64,000 nucleotides of DNA from Buddleja alternifolia (Eukaryota > Streptophyta > Magnoliopsida > Lamiales > Scrophulariaceae): assembly GCA_019426215.1 (NCBI GenBank), contig CM033403.1, forward strand, positions 6,036,012 through 6,100,011. The letters are read 5' to 3'. Positions 23,575-35,068 of this stretch are shown here, piece after piece. The notes below the pieces were generated by a model. It worked only from the letters and a program-made list of their open reading frames with translations, was not told the DNA's origin and did not search any database. Every line of letters begins with the position of its first letter. The first letter of the stretch is position 1. A program made the translations under genes and the position numbers.

Positions 23575-25174
23575 TGTTAGAGTGTATGCCCTCAGATGCC
23601 ATAAAGAGGATAAATTTATAGGGCATTTACTTGTAACTAAACAATACCTTTTCGTTATATATAAGCCATTATCTTGTTGTTTTCTTATAGGCATTTGTAA
23701 GGTGTTAATAAACAACGTAAAGTCCTTGATAATGAGGCAAACCTTCTACTTCCTATGGGTTAGGAAGAATGGCATTAGATGGGTTTGATCCTTATTATCT
23801 AAATGGGGTTCGCAAGTCTAAGAGAGTATTGACTGGACATCAATACAGGACAAAGACTTGTATAATGTAAGTTTTGACAGAGAAAGTGTCAGTCGAACAC
23901 TATGGGAATGATAGTGGGAACTTATGTCATAGACATATCAGTTGGACTGATATGTTCGAACATGACTCGCATCGGTTTCATCACATGGGTATTCACTCAC
24001 TGACAGTCAATGATGAAACTGATAAGTTGTGATAGGTGCGTGTGAACCTTAGATCTGAGGAATCGAGTTGAAGAAGTACTTGTGACATCAAGTCTGTCGT
24101 TAGAGTAATTTGATCCAATTCACCCTTTGGTGGGATCGACCTCGAAGTGCGACTTGATGGGCAAGTAGCATTCTTAACTGATTAGAAAAATGGGATTTAT
24201 TCTCTCATAAGTGACTGAGCTAAATATCCTATGCAATCATGAATGAGTGAGGTTAAAAGTCTTTGACCAAAGCATAAAGAGATACTCATGTTAGACATGA
24301 ACATATACTCATTGACCTCGATTCATTATGAGCTAAGCATATGGTCAAGTCATGTGAGTTTGACTAAAACCATAACTCTCACTTGACTGGGATATAAGAA
24401 TAAAAGGTTTATACTCGTACGGTATTCACAGCGTATAAGGTTTGGAATGATCCTATTCATTCGTTCTCAATTGGGATGCGATGTGAGCCACGTGACTGGC
24501 TAGGTGTTACTCACATCCTTTTGGTTCCTCCCAATTGCCTTTTAAGATGAACCTAAAGAGTCACGCTTAAAGCAAGTGCAAAAGGAAAAATCATGGAAAA
24601 GACTTGAGAGAATTTTTTCGGTATTGGATATCGTGATTAATTAATTAATCATTAGATGATTTTATTAATAAAATTAACAAGGATCTATTTGATTATTTAA
24701 CTAATATATTTATTGGATAAATAATATTAATTATTTAATTAATTAAATAGCAAAATCTGACTAAAGCCCGAAGGCTTTAAAAGCTTTAAAGTGGACGTCC
24801 ATGAGGGGATTAGTAGCCTAGGTTATTGTCTTCTATTGTAGTATAAATATACTACTTAGTGAAACATTAACCAAGTGATTAAGTCATAACTTTCTCTCCA
24901 AGTCAAAAACATTCCAACCTTTCTCTCTCTCTCTCTAGCCGTCTTCCAAGAGAAGAAAAGAAGGATTTTTCGCTTTTGACTCCGGCGTAGCAATTTAGAG
25001 ACAGCGACGAATTGGTTGTTCAAGAAGGGATTGCAAAACTGGTTCAGAATTCAACATACGCGAAGAATGGTAATTGAATTCGAACCCCAATTTAAATATG
25101 TGAAATCGAGATGAGACACATGGGAGATTTATCTTTCCGCTGCATTTTTTTTTTTATGTCTTAACATCCCAACA
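23575..25174 (+). mobile_element. Solo Ty1/copia LTR (1600 bp) inserted in gypsy RNase H
   Basis: Starts TGTTAGAGTGTATGCC and ends CATCCCAACA, with 5-bp flanks acaag (23570-23574) and acaaa (25175-25179), a target duplication with one mismatch. No internal region or second LTR is present, so it is a solo LTR left by LTR-LTR recombination. Related to the LTR at 8672-10451. A TATA-like TATAAATA at 24842-24849 is a candidate promoter. It splits the gypsy RNase H reading frame between the HYLYWATFV and FNDYKSLKYLF segments. Confidence 0.9.
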
Positions 25175-26540
25175 ACAAATGTGGCCCAGTATAGATAGTG
25201 TCTCCATTTTCCCAAAACAAATATAATCGCTGCTAGCTCCAGGTCATGTGTGGGGTAGTTTTGCTCATATTTCTTTAACTTCCTCGAAGCATAGGCTATT
25301 ACCCGATCTTTTTGCATAAAAAGAAATCCTATTGCATGAACACACATACTAGACCTTCATTCGAGGCATCCTTATACACAATGAAGTTCTGTTGGTGCCA
25401 TGCAATAGGGAGATTTAGGCACGGGAGTAGTGCTTCACATGAGTTCGATAGTGAAATCCACTTTGCTCATATTTCTTCAACTTCCTCGAAGCATAGGCTA
25501 TTGCCCGATCTTTTTACATCAAAACACATCCTATTGTGTGAACACACATACTAGACCTTCATTAAAGGCATCCTTATACACGATGAAGTTTTCAGATCCT
25601 TCTGGCAGTGCCATAACGAGTGTCGTTGTCAATCATTTATTGAGCTCTTAAAAGTTGTTTTCACATTTTTTATAGTCCACACGAAAGGTTTCTTTTTTTG
25701 AGTTAACCCAGACAACGAGCCTCTATTTTAGAAAATTTTGAAAAAATCTTATGAAGTACCTAGCTAAACCTAAAAAGCTCCTCACTTCAATTACTAGTCT
25801 CTTCTAGTCTAACACTACCTCTACTTAAGAGAGATCGAGCAAAATCCCTTCACTGGATAATTATGACCCAAGAAGGCTACTTTACTTAGCCAAAATTCAC
25901 ACTTACTGAATTTCGCCTAAAACTTATGCTCGCGAAATTTCTGTAACACTGCGTTTAATTGTTGTCTATTTTCCTCTTCATCTTCGAGTAAACTAAGATG
26001 TCATCAATGAAGACAACCACGAACTGATTCAAATATGGTTGAGATACTTGGTGCATCAAATCCATAAACGTAGCTGGAGCATTAGCTAAACTGAAAGGCG
26101 TCACTACAAACTCATAGTGTTCATATCAAGAATTGAATGTTGTCCAAGGAGTGTCTTCCTCCTTTATCTTCGGTTGGTAATATCCTTGTCTAAGGTCCAA
26201 CTTTGAATACACTTGGGAACCTTGTAGTTGATCGAACAACTCTTCTATCCGAGATAATGGGTACTTGTTCTTAATACTTACACCATTCAATCCTCGATAA
26301 TCTGTGCACATTCTTAATGTCCTATCATTCTTTTTCACAAATAGTATCGGAGCTCCCCAAGGGAAGAACTCGGCCGAATGAACCCACTATCAAGTAGTTC
26401 TTGTAGTTGGGCCTTAAGTTCCTTGAGTTCAGTAGGTGCCATGCGATAGGGAACTTTAGACACGGGAGTAGTGCTTCAAATGAGTTCGATAGTGAACTCC
26501 ACTTTGCGGTCCATAGGTAGCGAAGTTAACTCACAAGAGA
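25175..26540 (-). pseudogene. Gypsy chromovirus reverse transcriptase and RNase H N-terminal part, rearranged
   Basis: Minus-strand reverse transcriptase from about 26540 ([25 protein letters not shown]), through [20 protein letters not shown] at 26300, to FIDDILVYS near 26005, so the catalytic FxDD is present. RNase H with [22 protein letters not shown] lies at 25300-25220. A 25258-25380 segment is repeated at 25464-25590. Between them lies a copy (25385-25468) of a piece from the start of the RT region (26428-26506). Frameshifts and stops elsewhere confirm it is dead. Confidence 0.88.
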
Positions 26541-27574
26541 AAGACGTCTACGAAACTTGATACAATAAGGACATCCTTGATTTTCGCCACTTCGTTAGGT
26601 TTATTTATCACATGTGTTGAAATTCACAACTCTCCATTCCACAATTCCCATCTCGTCTGGTTAGTGGAAATCCACTTAATTCCAATTTGCTTATGATCGC
26701 CTACTAATTCTATAAATGATTTTCCCAATTAAAAAAAATCTAATGACCTAAGATCGGCAATCCAGTCAGACATCGTATTCGGAAAGACAGTCCATTCGCA
26801 AAAATCATGTCATAACCCTCTATTGGTAATAAAATTAGGCCATCCAAATTCTATCTCGGACCTCGTCTTGATGTCATTCTTAGAATGGAAAGCATTGGAT
26901 TAGTCTTCTAATTAGTTAAAATATACTTGTTATATTATGCGGATCTTAGTTTCAGAAATTGGAGGACTAAAATCTAAAGTCGTGACTATATGTATATACA
27001 CACATATATAAACCTATATTAATCCAGCGAGCTACATTAACCATAGTATAGTAATAGAACTTGGTTGAGTATCTTGGTCATCCATATCATTACCCGTTGG
27101 TTCATCTCAAGATCTCTATCATTTTTCTAGGGTCCATATTATAATTGTCCATCAAATCAAAAGGAGGAAACAAAAATCAACCAATACCTAATTAAGAAAG
27201 AAAAGGAGAAAAGTAAATTAACAATCATAAATAAATGGAATTCTAGAGAATTTATCACTTAAAATTTTTTGTAAAGAATTCTATGAGTGACTCACAAATT
27301 AAAGTTCATACCTCCTTAAATATACTGAAATCCGAACAAGATCACTTGCATACCCATATCCTATTCCATCATTCACAATCCAAGAGCCCTATCCTAACTC
27401 AGTGCTACAATTGTAATAAATCAATATTTGGTCGGCGGACCAAACAATGGTCTACCACAATTTAAGCACTGAAAATGCCATGTCTCCCACCATATTACAA
27501 TCTCTAACTCTCACTCATACCTAAAACCACAGTCCAAGGAACCTATCCCAGTATAGCTCAGACACTAGCCTAAA
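26541..27574 (-). other. Degraded gag/protease region of the gypsy chromovirus
   Basis: Located between the RT start and the PBS, where gag and protease belong. No clear gag, zinc knuckle or protease motif could be read. About 1 kb is much shorter than the usual gag plus protease length, so an internal deletion is likely. Confidence 0.45.
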
Positions 27575-27585
27575 TTTTGATACCA
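27575..27585 (-). other. Primer-binding site of the gypsy chromovirus
   Basis: Minus strand TGGTATCAAAATTTA, a Met-tRNA-like PBS, three bases from the LTR end at 27589. Confidence 0.7.
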
Positions 27586-27588
27586 CTC

Positions 27589-29395
27589 TGTCATGCTCCA
27601 ATTTTACCACTGAAAAGGGTTCAAACTTGAGGCATGGATTTTAATAAAATTATATCCAAAATAAAACGTATGACAAATATCCTTTAATCAGGTGCTCCGA
27701 ATAAACATAACTGCACATCTTATGAAAAGATACTCTAATGAAAACTCACAACTGGAAAAAACCAAATGTCAACGCCTAGCTATTACAAAGCAAAGATCTT
27801 CATAGAGCACTAGGCTCCAAATGAGTCTCCATGCTCTCCCCTAAAGAGGTCATTTATTGATGGAAGGAAGGAAGTAAAATATAGAGAGTACGTGAGTAAA
27901 AGACTCAGTAAATGCCCGATGTGTGTCAGGTGTTTAACAAATACATATAATTTTCGGAATGTGTGAACATAATCAAAAAAAATTATTTTTCTTTTTTTTT
28001 TAACAAAACTGAATCTTTTGAAAGCTTCAAACTTAAAGTAACCGATTTAACACATGCATAAATATCAATCCAAGAAAGAAATATATTTTTATCCAAATAA
28101 CGTTCAAAAATAGTAAGCAGTAAAAGAATTTAAAACGATTGTGATTATGATGATCAATTAACCAAATTGTTGATGCTAGACAACCTTATGACTCCCAACC
28201 GATTGTGACAGACCATCTTATCACTCTGGGAAAGGAGTGACCTTACCAAACAGAAATACATGCTCGAGTTCATGTGGAACAGATACTACCCAACACAACC
28301 ACAAATGGCTTTTTTTTGCGTTGTGAGGGGGCCTAGGGACCCGGGGTCCAACCGGCAAGTCCGCTACATCCCAGCGGTACCCTATGTCAACCCAAGCCAA
28401 GTTTGATCCAACTAACAGAAACATATCAGAATACAATCATACTAGTCATTGATCATCATAAACAAAAGAGATTTAAAATTGTGGAGAAATAGATAAGTTA
28501 TCTTCAGGATACGGGTTCAGAACAAAAACGTGATTCCACAGTTTTTCAAAAACAAAAACTTCTTTTACACAATATATAAATAGCAATTCAAATTTATATT
28601 TATATATATATATATATATATTCCTTCCAATTTTCAAAGATACTACTATAGGGTTAAGGGCACTCACAAAGTATGATAACCTCAAACTCATTCGGATGTC
28701 GGAAAGTCGGGTATGCTACCTGTGGCGGTGAAATGAATAACGTATTCAGGCTTAACCTTATGAATACCTAAAAATATATCCATGATACGCTCTCTTCCTC
28801 ACTAAACTTGTCCTACTAAATAAGGCAATATGCACAACAGAAAAATAAGAATAATCTCGACATATAGGCAATTTAATTGAAAGAATACTCAAGATACAAT
28901 TTTGCACAGTTTTACTATAGAATTTTTTATAAATTCTCTAGATAAGAATTTTCTCTAAAACTTTGTAGAAACACAAAAATCACTTTTTTTCTTTAGAACA
29001 TTCCATAAAAATTTCAACTTTAATTGAAATCATTAAATTAGGGATTCAATTTTCAAAACATGGTTGTCCCAGCAGACTTTTCAAAATAGACAGTTTATTT
29101 TCAAAATATTGTATAAAACCCCCTGTTTTCTCAAAAATTCCAAAATTCTGACACAACCTTTCTGACATATGTGTGTATATACAGAAAAGTTTTCAAAATA
29201 AACAAAAATATTCAAGGTTGTCAAATAAGCCAAAATCAATGGCGTTTTTCAATCCCGCCAAATAAACTGGCAGCTTTACTAAAAGAATTTTAGAAATTTT
29301 TGCATAACTCCATTCTTTACAAAATTTTATAGAAAGACTCAAGACACATATATAGTACTTCATAAAATTTCACATAATCAAATTCACACAGTCGC
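27589..29395 (-). repeat. Gypsy chromovirus right (5') LTR, first segment
   Basis: Begins TGTCATGCTCC (the minus-strand 3' end is GGAGCATGACA) beside the PBS. It is non-coding; short open stretches at 28221-28691 look spurious. It contains a TA microsatellite near 28598-28622. It is interrupted at 29395 by the Athila array and continues at 51059. The two segments plus the part displaced by the LINE imply an LTR of about 2.9 kb. Confidence 0.75.
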
Positions 29396-31020
29396 TGACA
29401 CGAAAAATCCTTACGTGTATTAAACAGCAAGTGGACTGGTCGTGTGTAGTAATAAAGTGGACTTTAAGTCCGAGTTATCGATCCCACAGAGACAAGATTA
29501 TTTAAAGCTAGGAATTTAAAAGCAATTAAAATTGAATTAAAAGATTGTGATTAATTTACAATAAAAATGTGAAAACGAGACTTAGCAAATAGATTTAGAT
29601 TCTTATGAGATAAAACAACTAAGGCACATGCTTCAACCAAATTTACTTGTTAATATAAATATGAACTATTCTTCGTATTATTAGACTACTATTGCTTTGG
29701 TGAAAATTCCTTAATTAATTACTACCCGATGTCTCGGCTGTAATAATCCTATGATAAATTGACAGTTCTCTAAATATGTCTATCCGAGAATTTAATCAAT
29801 AATCATGCATTCAAGTTCTAGAATTTTCCCGAATAAATTCGGCTAACTGCACCCGGGAATCTCTACCTATCTCTAGGGGCAATTCCCTATTTTTTACGGA
29901 TGATGTGATGATTTCTTTGAACCCTAACTTATATTCTTTCAAACTATTAAGTTAGGCAATATGACAAACATATGGTGATCAAACATATGCAAGTAATTAC
30001 GCACAAAATCAAAACACAAAGCAATTGTAGAATTAATACGAAGAATAATATCATATATATATACTCATAACTTTGGCCTTCACATGGCCCTAGTTAAGGG
30101 AAAATTAGTTCATAATTGAAATTGGAAAAACAATAAAACATAGAATTACTCATAGATAAAGATGAATATCAAACTAAGAAACTCCCTATTTTGGATTGAT
30201 GATCGATTCTTGATTGGAAGCTTGAATCCCTCCTTTTCCTCTTCTTAGCTCTTCAAGTATGATGATAGGATGACTCAAAACCAAGAGAATTCTCCCCCAA
30301 ACCCCTGAATTTTCGTCCTCACACTCTCAAAGGATGATTTTTTGATGCTCTCAAGTGAGCTCCCCACTCCCCTTTAAATACCCAAAAATCCACCTACCAA
30401 GAATTTTAGCTACCCTTCTCTTTCTTTCCTCCTACCAAGAATTTCTACCTACCAAGAATTTGCACCTACCATTCTCTTGTTTTCTACCTACCAAGAATTT
30501 CCACCAACCAAGAATTTGCACCTACCATTCTCTTGTTTTCCACCTAACAAGAACATGAGCTGCCACTTTCGTGTTTTCCAGCGCAGGGATAGTGTTTTAT
30601 TCATAAACGTCTCCACATATCTCCGAATTGGATGATTCAAGTACCCATGTAAAGATAAGACATAGATCTAAAACTTTGTAGAAGGACACTTCATCCAATT
30701 CTGTCTCTAAAAATATCAAAATGGCGTTCCAACGTGGAGGTTGTTTCTGATTTGGCGCCCAGGTGTGCAGAAATGGTACTAAAACATGATTTTGGCTAAC
30801 TCCAGCTTATTTCTTGCTTGTTTGGTCGTGGAGGTGTGAAACATCTTGGCGTAAACTTGTTTTATACATCATTTTTCCACCCTTTCTTCAATTGTATCCA
30901 CTTAAGGCCTGAAATCACTTAATGCACGAATTAAACGCACAAGTGACAAAATCAAGTGATAAATGAACCTAAAACATAAACGCAAAGGGGCTTAAAAACA
31001 CGTAAAAATGACTCCTATCA
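29396..31020 (-). repeat. Athila LTR 1 (left outer LTR, 1625 bp)
   Basis: TGACACGAAAAATCC ... CTCCTATCA. PPT abuts on the right at 31021-31034. It serves as the 3' LTR of the left-most unit. By eye it differs from LTR 2 by roughly one substitution and two 1-base indels. The R-U5 side faces left and the U3 side right. Confidence 0.93.
30371..30548 (-). promoter_or_regulatory. Athila LTR promoter: TATA-like box with an upstream AC-element array
   Basis: On the minus strand a TATTTAAAGG box (30371-30380) is preceded by repeated GGTAGGT motifs. On the plus strand ACCTACC occurs five times, ACCAACC once, and CCTACC and ACCTAAC variants once each, from 30392 to 30548, mostly as part of a CTACCAAGAATTT repeat. 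ACCTACC and ACCAACC are AC elements bound by plant R2R3-MYB factors. A similar motif drives the tobacco Tto1 LTR. The same array is at 41601-41757 and 50430-50586. Confidence 0.6.
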
Positions 31021-32142
31021 ACTCCCCCAAACTTATCATTTGCTCGACCTCGAGAAATAAAAGTTTTAGACATGAAAAACATCATCAACCAAAAGGAGAA
31101 AACAAAAACAACAAACGAACTCACTTTCGTGGAGTAAACGATTGCACTTAGCATGTGCAACAAGCCTTTAAACCTTTGAGTTACCTCAAAGGACGAGTTA
31201 TAGTCTCGTGAGGGTTTGCAGAAGATATACCCACAAAATCTAACAAACTTTCAATCCCAACCAAATGAATACATCTCAACATAATTAACAAGAATAAATG
31301 GCACAAACTCATCCTTTTATAGCTCACAAATATATATACATATCAACTACTTTTGCTCATGTGACACCAATACTCGAAAAGACTCCATAGGGTGTAGTGA
31401 AAATAAATCTAAGGTATTATAGTCGAAAGGCATCCTTACCAAATTTTGGACATTAATCCCATATCTATCAACTTTTGATCAAACACAAAGCATAAGAATC
31501 ATAGAAAATCTCATAGCCATTTAAATTTCATTATCTCAACCATTCAAACTTTCAATTCATATGAAACTTTCCAATTAACTTCATTAAGGCTAGATCATGT
31601 GCAATGTTTTATTCCATTAGGCTTTCTATGACACCCATGTAACAAGCTTTAGATCAATGACTCCCAAACTAGATAGTTTTGGGGCATTAAGTGTAAAGAC
31701 ACTCCTAAGGATTTAATCACTCGAGTGTCAAAGGCCACGAAATAAAACTAGATCTTTTAAACAATTCGCTTCTTTTTGGCTTGAGCTTAGCTCAAATTAG
31801 CATAATAGTACAGTATATAGGCATGAAACTTTTCACCTCCAGTACATATTAGCCTGACCACTTGTGGTCATACCAAACTTCAACCTTTTTAATTCATTGT
31901 TTAGCATAAAAAAAAATTACTACTCAACTTATAACCTTATGAAAAATCTAAGTTAATTTTTCCGGGAAAAACTCCTTAAGTGTCTCAAGATGGTTATCCT
32001 CTCAACTCCTCTACCCTTGATTTATTGTGCAATGTGAATCATCTAAGAAATCAATCCTAGTCTAGGGTCTCCATGAGCAATTTCAAAGATATATATGTTC
32101 CATTAAATTCAAATTATTTCAAGAAATCATGCCATTTTTTTC
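31021..32142 (-). other. Athila 3' non-coding internal region, partial, ending at the gap
   Basis: Matches 42230-43352 nearly base for base. It starts with the PPT (minus strand AGTTTGGGGGAGT) at 31021-31034. It contains no gene: the env-like frame found in some Athila elements is absent. It ends at the N run. Confidence 0.85.
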
Positions 32143-32242
32143 NNNNNNNNNNNNNNNNNNNNNNNNNNNNNNNNNNNNNNNNNNNNNNNNNNNNNNNNNN
32201 NNNNNNNNNNNNNNNNNNNNNNNNNNNNNNNNNNNNNNNNNN
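32143..32242. other. Scaffold gap of 100 N
   Basis: Exactly 100 N, the usual placeholder for a gap of unknown size. Left flank ends in the Athila 3' internal region; right flank begins inside an LTR. About 2.3 kb is duplicated on both sides (29835-32142 and 32243-34534). Confidence 0.98.
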
Positions 32243-33417
32243 AAATTCGGCTAACTGCACCCGGGAATCTCTACCTATCTCTAGGGCAATTCCCTATGTT
32301 TTACGGATGATGTGATGATTTCTTTGAACCCTAACTTATATTCTTTCAAACTATTAAGTTAGGCAATATGACAAACATATGGTGATCAAACATATGCAAG
32401 TAATTACGCACAAAATCAAAACACAAAAGCAATTGTAGAATTAATACGAAGAATATATCATATATATATACTCATAACTTGGCCTTCACATGGCCCTAGT
32501 TAAGGGAAAATTAGTTCATAATTGAAATTGGAAAAACAATAAAAACATAGAATTACTCATAGATAAAGATGAATATCAAACTAAGAAACTCCCTATTTTG
32601 GATTGATGATCGATTCTTGATTGAAGCTTGAATCCCTCCTTTTCCTCTTCTTAGCTCTTCAAGTATGATGATAGGATGACTCAAAACCAAGAGAATTCTC
32701 CCCCAAACCCTGAATTTTCGTCCTCACACTCTCAAAGGATGATTTTTTGATGCTCTCAAGTGAGCTCCCCACTCCCTTTAAATACCCAAAAATCCACCTA
32801 CCAAGAATTTTAGCTACCCTTCTCTTTCTTTCCTCCTACCAAGATTTCTACCTACCAAGAATTTGCACCTACCATTCTTTGTTCACCTACCAAGAATTCC
32901 ACCAACCAAGAATTTGCACCTACCATTCTCTTGTTTTCCACCTAACAAGAACATGAGCTGCCACTTTCGTGTTTTCCAGCGCAGGGATAGTGTTTTATTC
33001 ATAACGTCTCCACAGATCTCCGAATTGGATGATTCAAGTACCCATGTAAAGATAAGACATAGATCTAAAACTTTGTAGAAGGACACTTCATCCAATTCTG
33101 TCTCTAAAAATATCAAAATGGCGTTCCAACGTGGAGGTTGTTTCTGATTTGGCGCCCAGGTGTGCGGAAATGGTACTAAAACATGATTTTGGCTAACTCC
33201 AGCTTATTTCTTGCTTGTTTGGTCGTGGAGGTGTGAAACATCTTGGCGTAAACTTGTTTTATACATCATTTTTCCACCCTTTCTTCAATTGTATCCACTT
33301 AAGGCCTGAAATCACTTAATGCACGAATTAAACGCACAAGTGACAAAATCAAGTGATAAATGAACCTAAAACATAAACGCAAAGGGGCTTAAAAACACGT
33401 AAAAATGACTCCTATCA
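32243..33417 (-). repeat. Partial Athila LTR right of the gap
   Basis: Corresponds to LTR 1 from 29835 onward: 1175 bp against 1186 bp, a net loss of 11 bases, many in homopolymers. Followed by a PPT at 33418. It is either the remains of another LTR in the array or an erroneous second copy of LTR 1 at a contig end. Confidence 0.85.
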
Positions 33418-35068
33418 ACTCCCCAAACTTATCATTTGCTCGACCTCGAGAAATAAAAGTTTAGGCATGAAAAACATCATCAACCAAAAAGGAGAAAACA
33501 AAAACAACAAACGAACTCACTTTCGTGGAGTAAACGATTGCACTTAGCATGTGCAACAAGCCTTTAAACCTTTGAGTTACCTCAAAGGACGAGTTATAGT
33601 CTCGTGAGGTTTGCAGAAGATATACCACAAAATCTAACAAACTTTCAATCCCAACCAAATGAATACATCTCAACATAATTAACAAGAATAAATGGCACAA
33701 AATCATCCTTTTATAGCTCACAAATATATATACATATCAACTACTTTTGCTCATGTGACACCAATACTCGAAAAGACTCCATAGGGTGTAGTGAAAATAA
33801 ATCTAAGGTATTATAGTCGAAAGGCATCCTTACCAAATTTTGGACATTAATCCCATATCTATCAACTTTTGATCAAACACAAAGCATAAGAATCATAGAA
33901 AATCTCATAGCCATTTAAATTTCATTATCTCAACCATTCAAACTTTCAATTCATATGAAACTTTCCAATTAACTTCATTAAGGCTAGATCATGTGCAATG
34001 TTTTATTCCATTAGGCTTTCTATGACACCCATGTAACAAGCTTTAGATCAATGACTCCCAAACTAGATAGTTTTGGGGCATTAAGTGTAAAGACACTCCT
34101 AAGGATTTAATCACTCGAGTGTCAAAGGCCACGAAATAAAACTAGATCTTTTAAACAATTCGCTTCTTTTTGGCTTGAGCTTAGCTCAAATTAGCATAAT
34201 AGTACAGTATATAGGCATGAAACTTTTCACCTCCAGTACATATTAGCCTGACCACTTGTGGTCATACCAAACTTCAACCTTTTAATTCATTGTTTAGCAT
34301 AAAAAAAATTACTACTCAACTTATAACCTTATGAAAAATCTAAGTTAATTTTTCCGGGAAAAACTCCTTAAGTGTCTCAAGATGGTTATCCTCTCAACTC
34401 CTCTACCCTCGATTTATTGTGCAATGTGAATCATCTAAGAAATCAATCCTAGTCTAGGGTCTCCATGAGCAATTTCAAAGATATATATGTTCCATTAAAT
34501 TCAAATTATTTCAAGAAATCATGCCATTTTTTTCAAGTTAATCAATTTTAATGCATCAATTGGAAAATAAAAAAAAACAATTTATACTTGATTTTCTCAA
34601 AAAAAAAAGTATTTAAACATGATATCATACAAACTTTCCCCCAAACTCAAGCTAAAAATTAGCATTGCATTTTCAATGTTCAAAATAAGCACTCTTCTAC
34701 CCCAAACTCAAATCCAACATTGTCCTCAATGTTGTTACAACAAGTATACGTAACGGTAAAAGAACACTTACAACCAAGGATGTTGAAAAACATCCTTTAA
34801 CTTCCAATGCATCGTTACAAAGCTTCTTCTCCTCTCGAGTAAAATAAGCATCTCTAAACATGGGGTCCAAATGTCTATCATATCTAACACTTCAACTTTT
34901 CAAACCATCAAGCATACGAAAACATACATGCCAAAAGTGCATGTTTGAACATAAACATAAACAAACAACTAAACAAACAAAAACAAAAGAAAAAAAAAAC
35001 TTACAAACTTGGGTTGCCTCCCAAGAAGCGCTTGTTTATAGTCAATAGCTCGACTATTCAGGATCGAC
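33418..35068 (-). other. Athila 3' non-coding internal region of unit 1
   Basis: Same sequence as 42230-43893. The first about 1.1 kb (to 34534) carries extra single-base losses; beyond that the quality matches the rest. PPT-like purine tracts recur at 34640-34646 and 34700-34708 (minus strand GAGTTTGGGGG-like, the second shortened). No gene. Confidence 0.8.

Noticed and set aside
23561..25651. Plus-strand open frames at 23561-23788, 25312-25554 and 25430-25651 as genes.
   Set aside because: They cross or oppose LTR and gypsy RNase H sequence and have no recognisable domain.
30355..30558. Plus-strand open frame rich in Leu/Pro in the Athila LTR (also 32747-33078, 41564-41767, 50393-50596).
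   Set aside because: It translates the CTACCAAGAATTT repeat on the strand opposite transcription; best explained as promoter repeat, not a protein.
31021..35068. Env-like gene in the Athila 3' internal region.
   Set aside because: Searched on both strands; no long frame, signal peptide or membrane segment in any of the three copies of this region.
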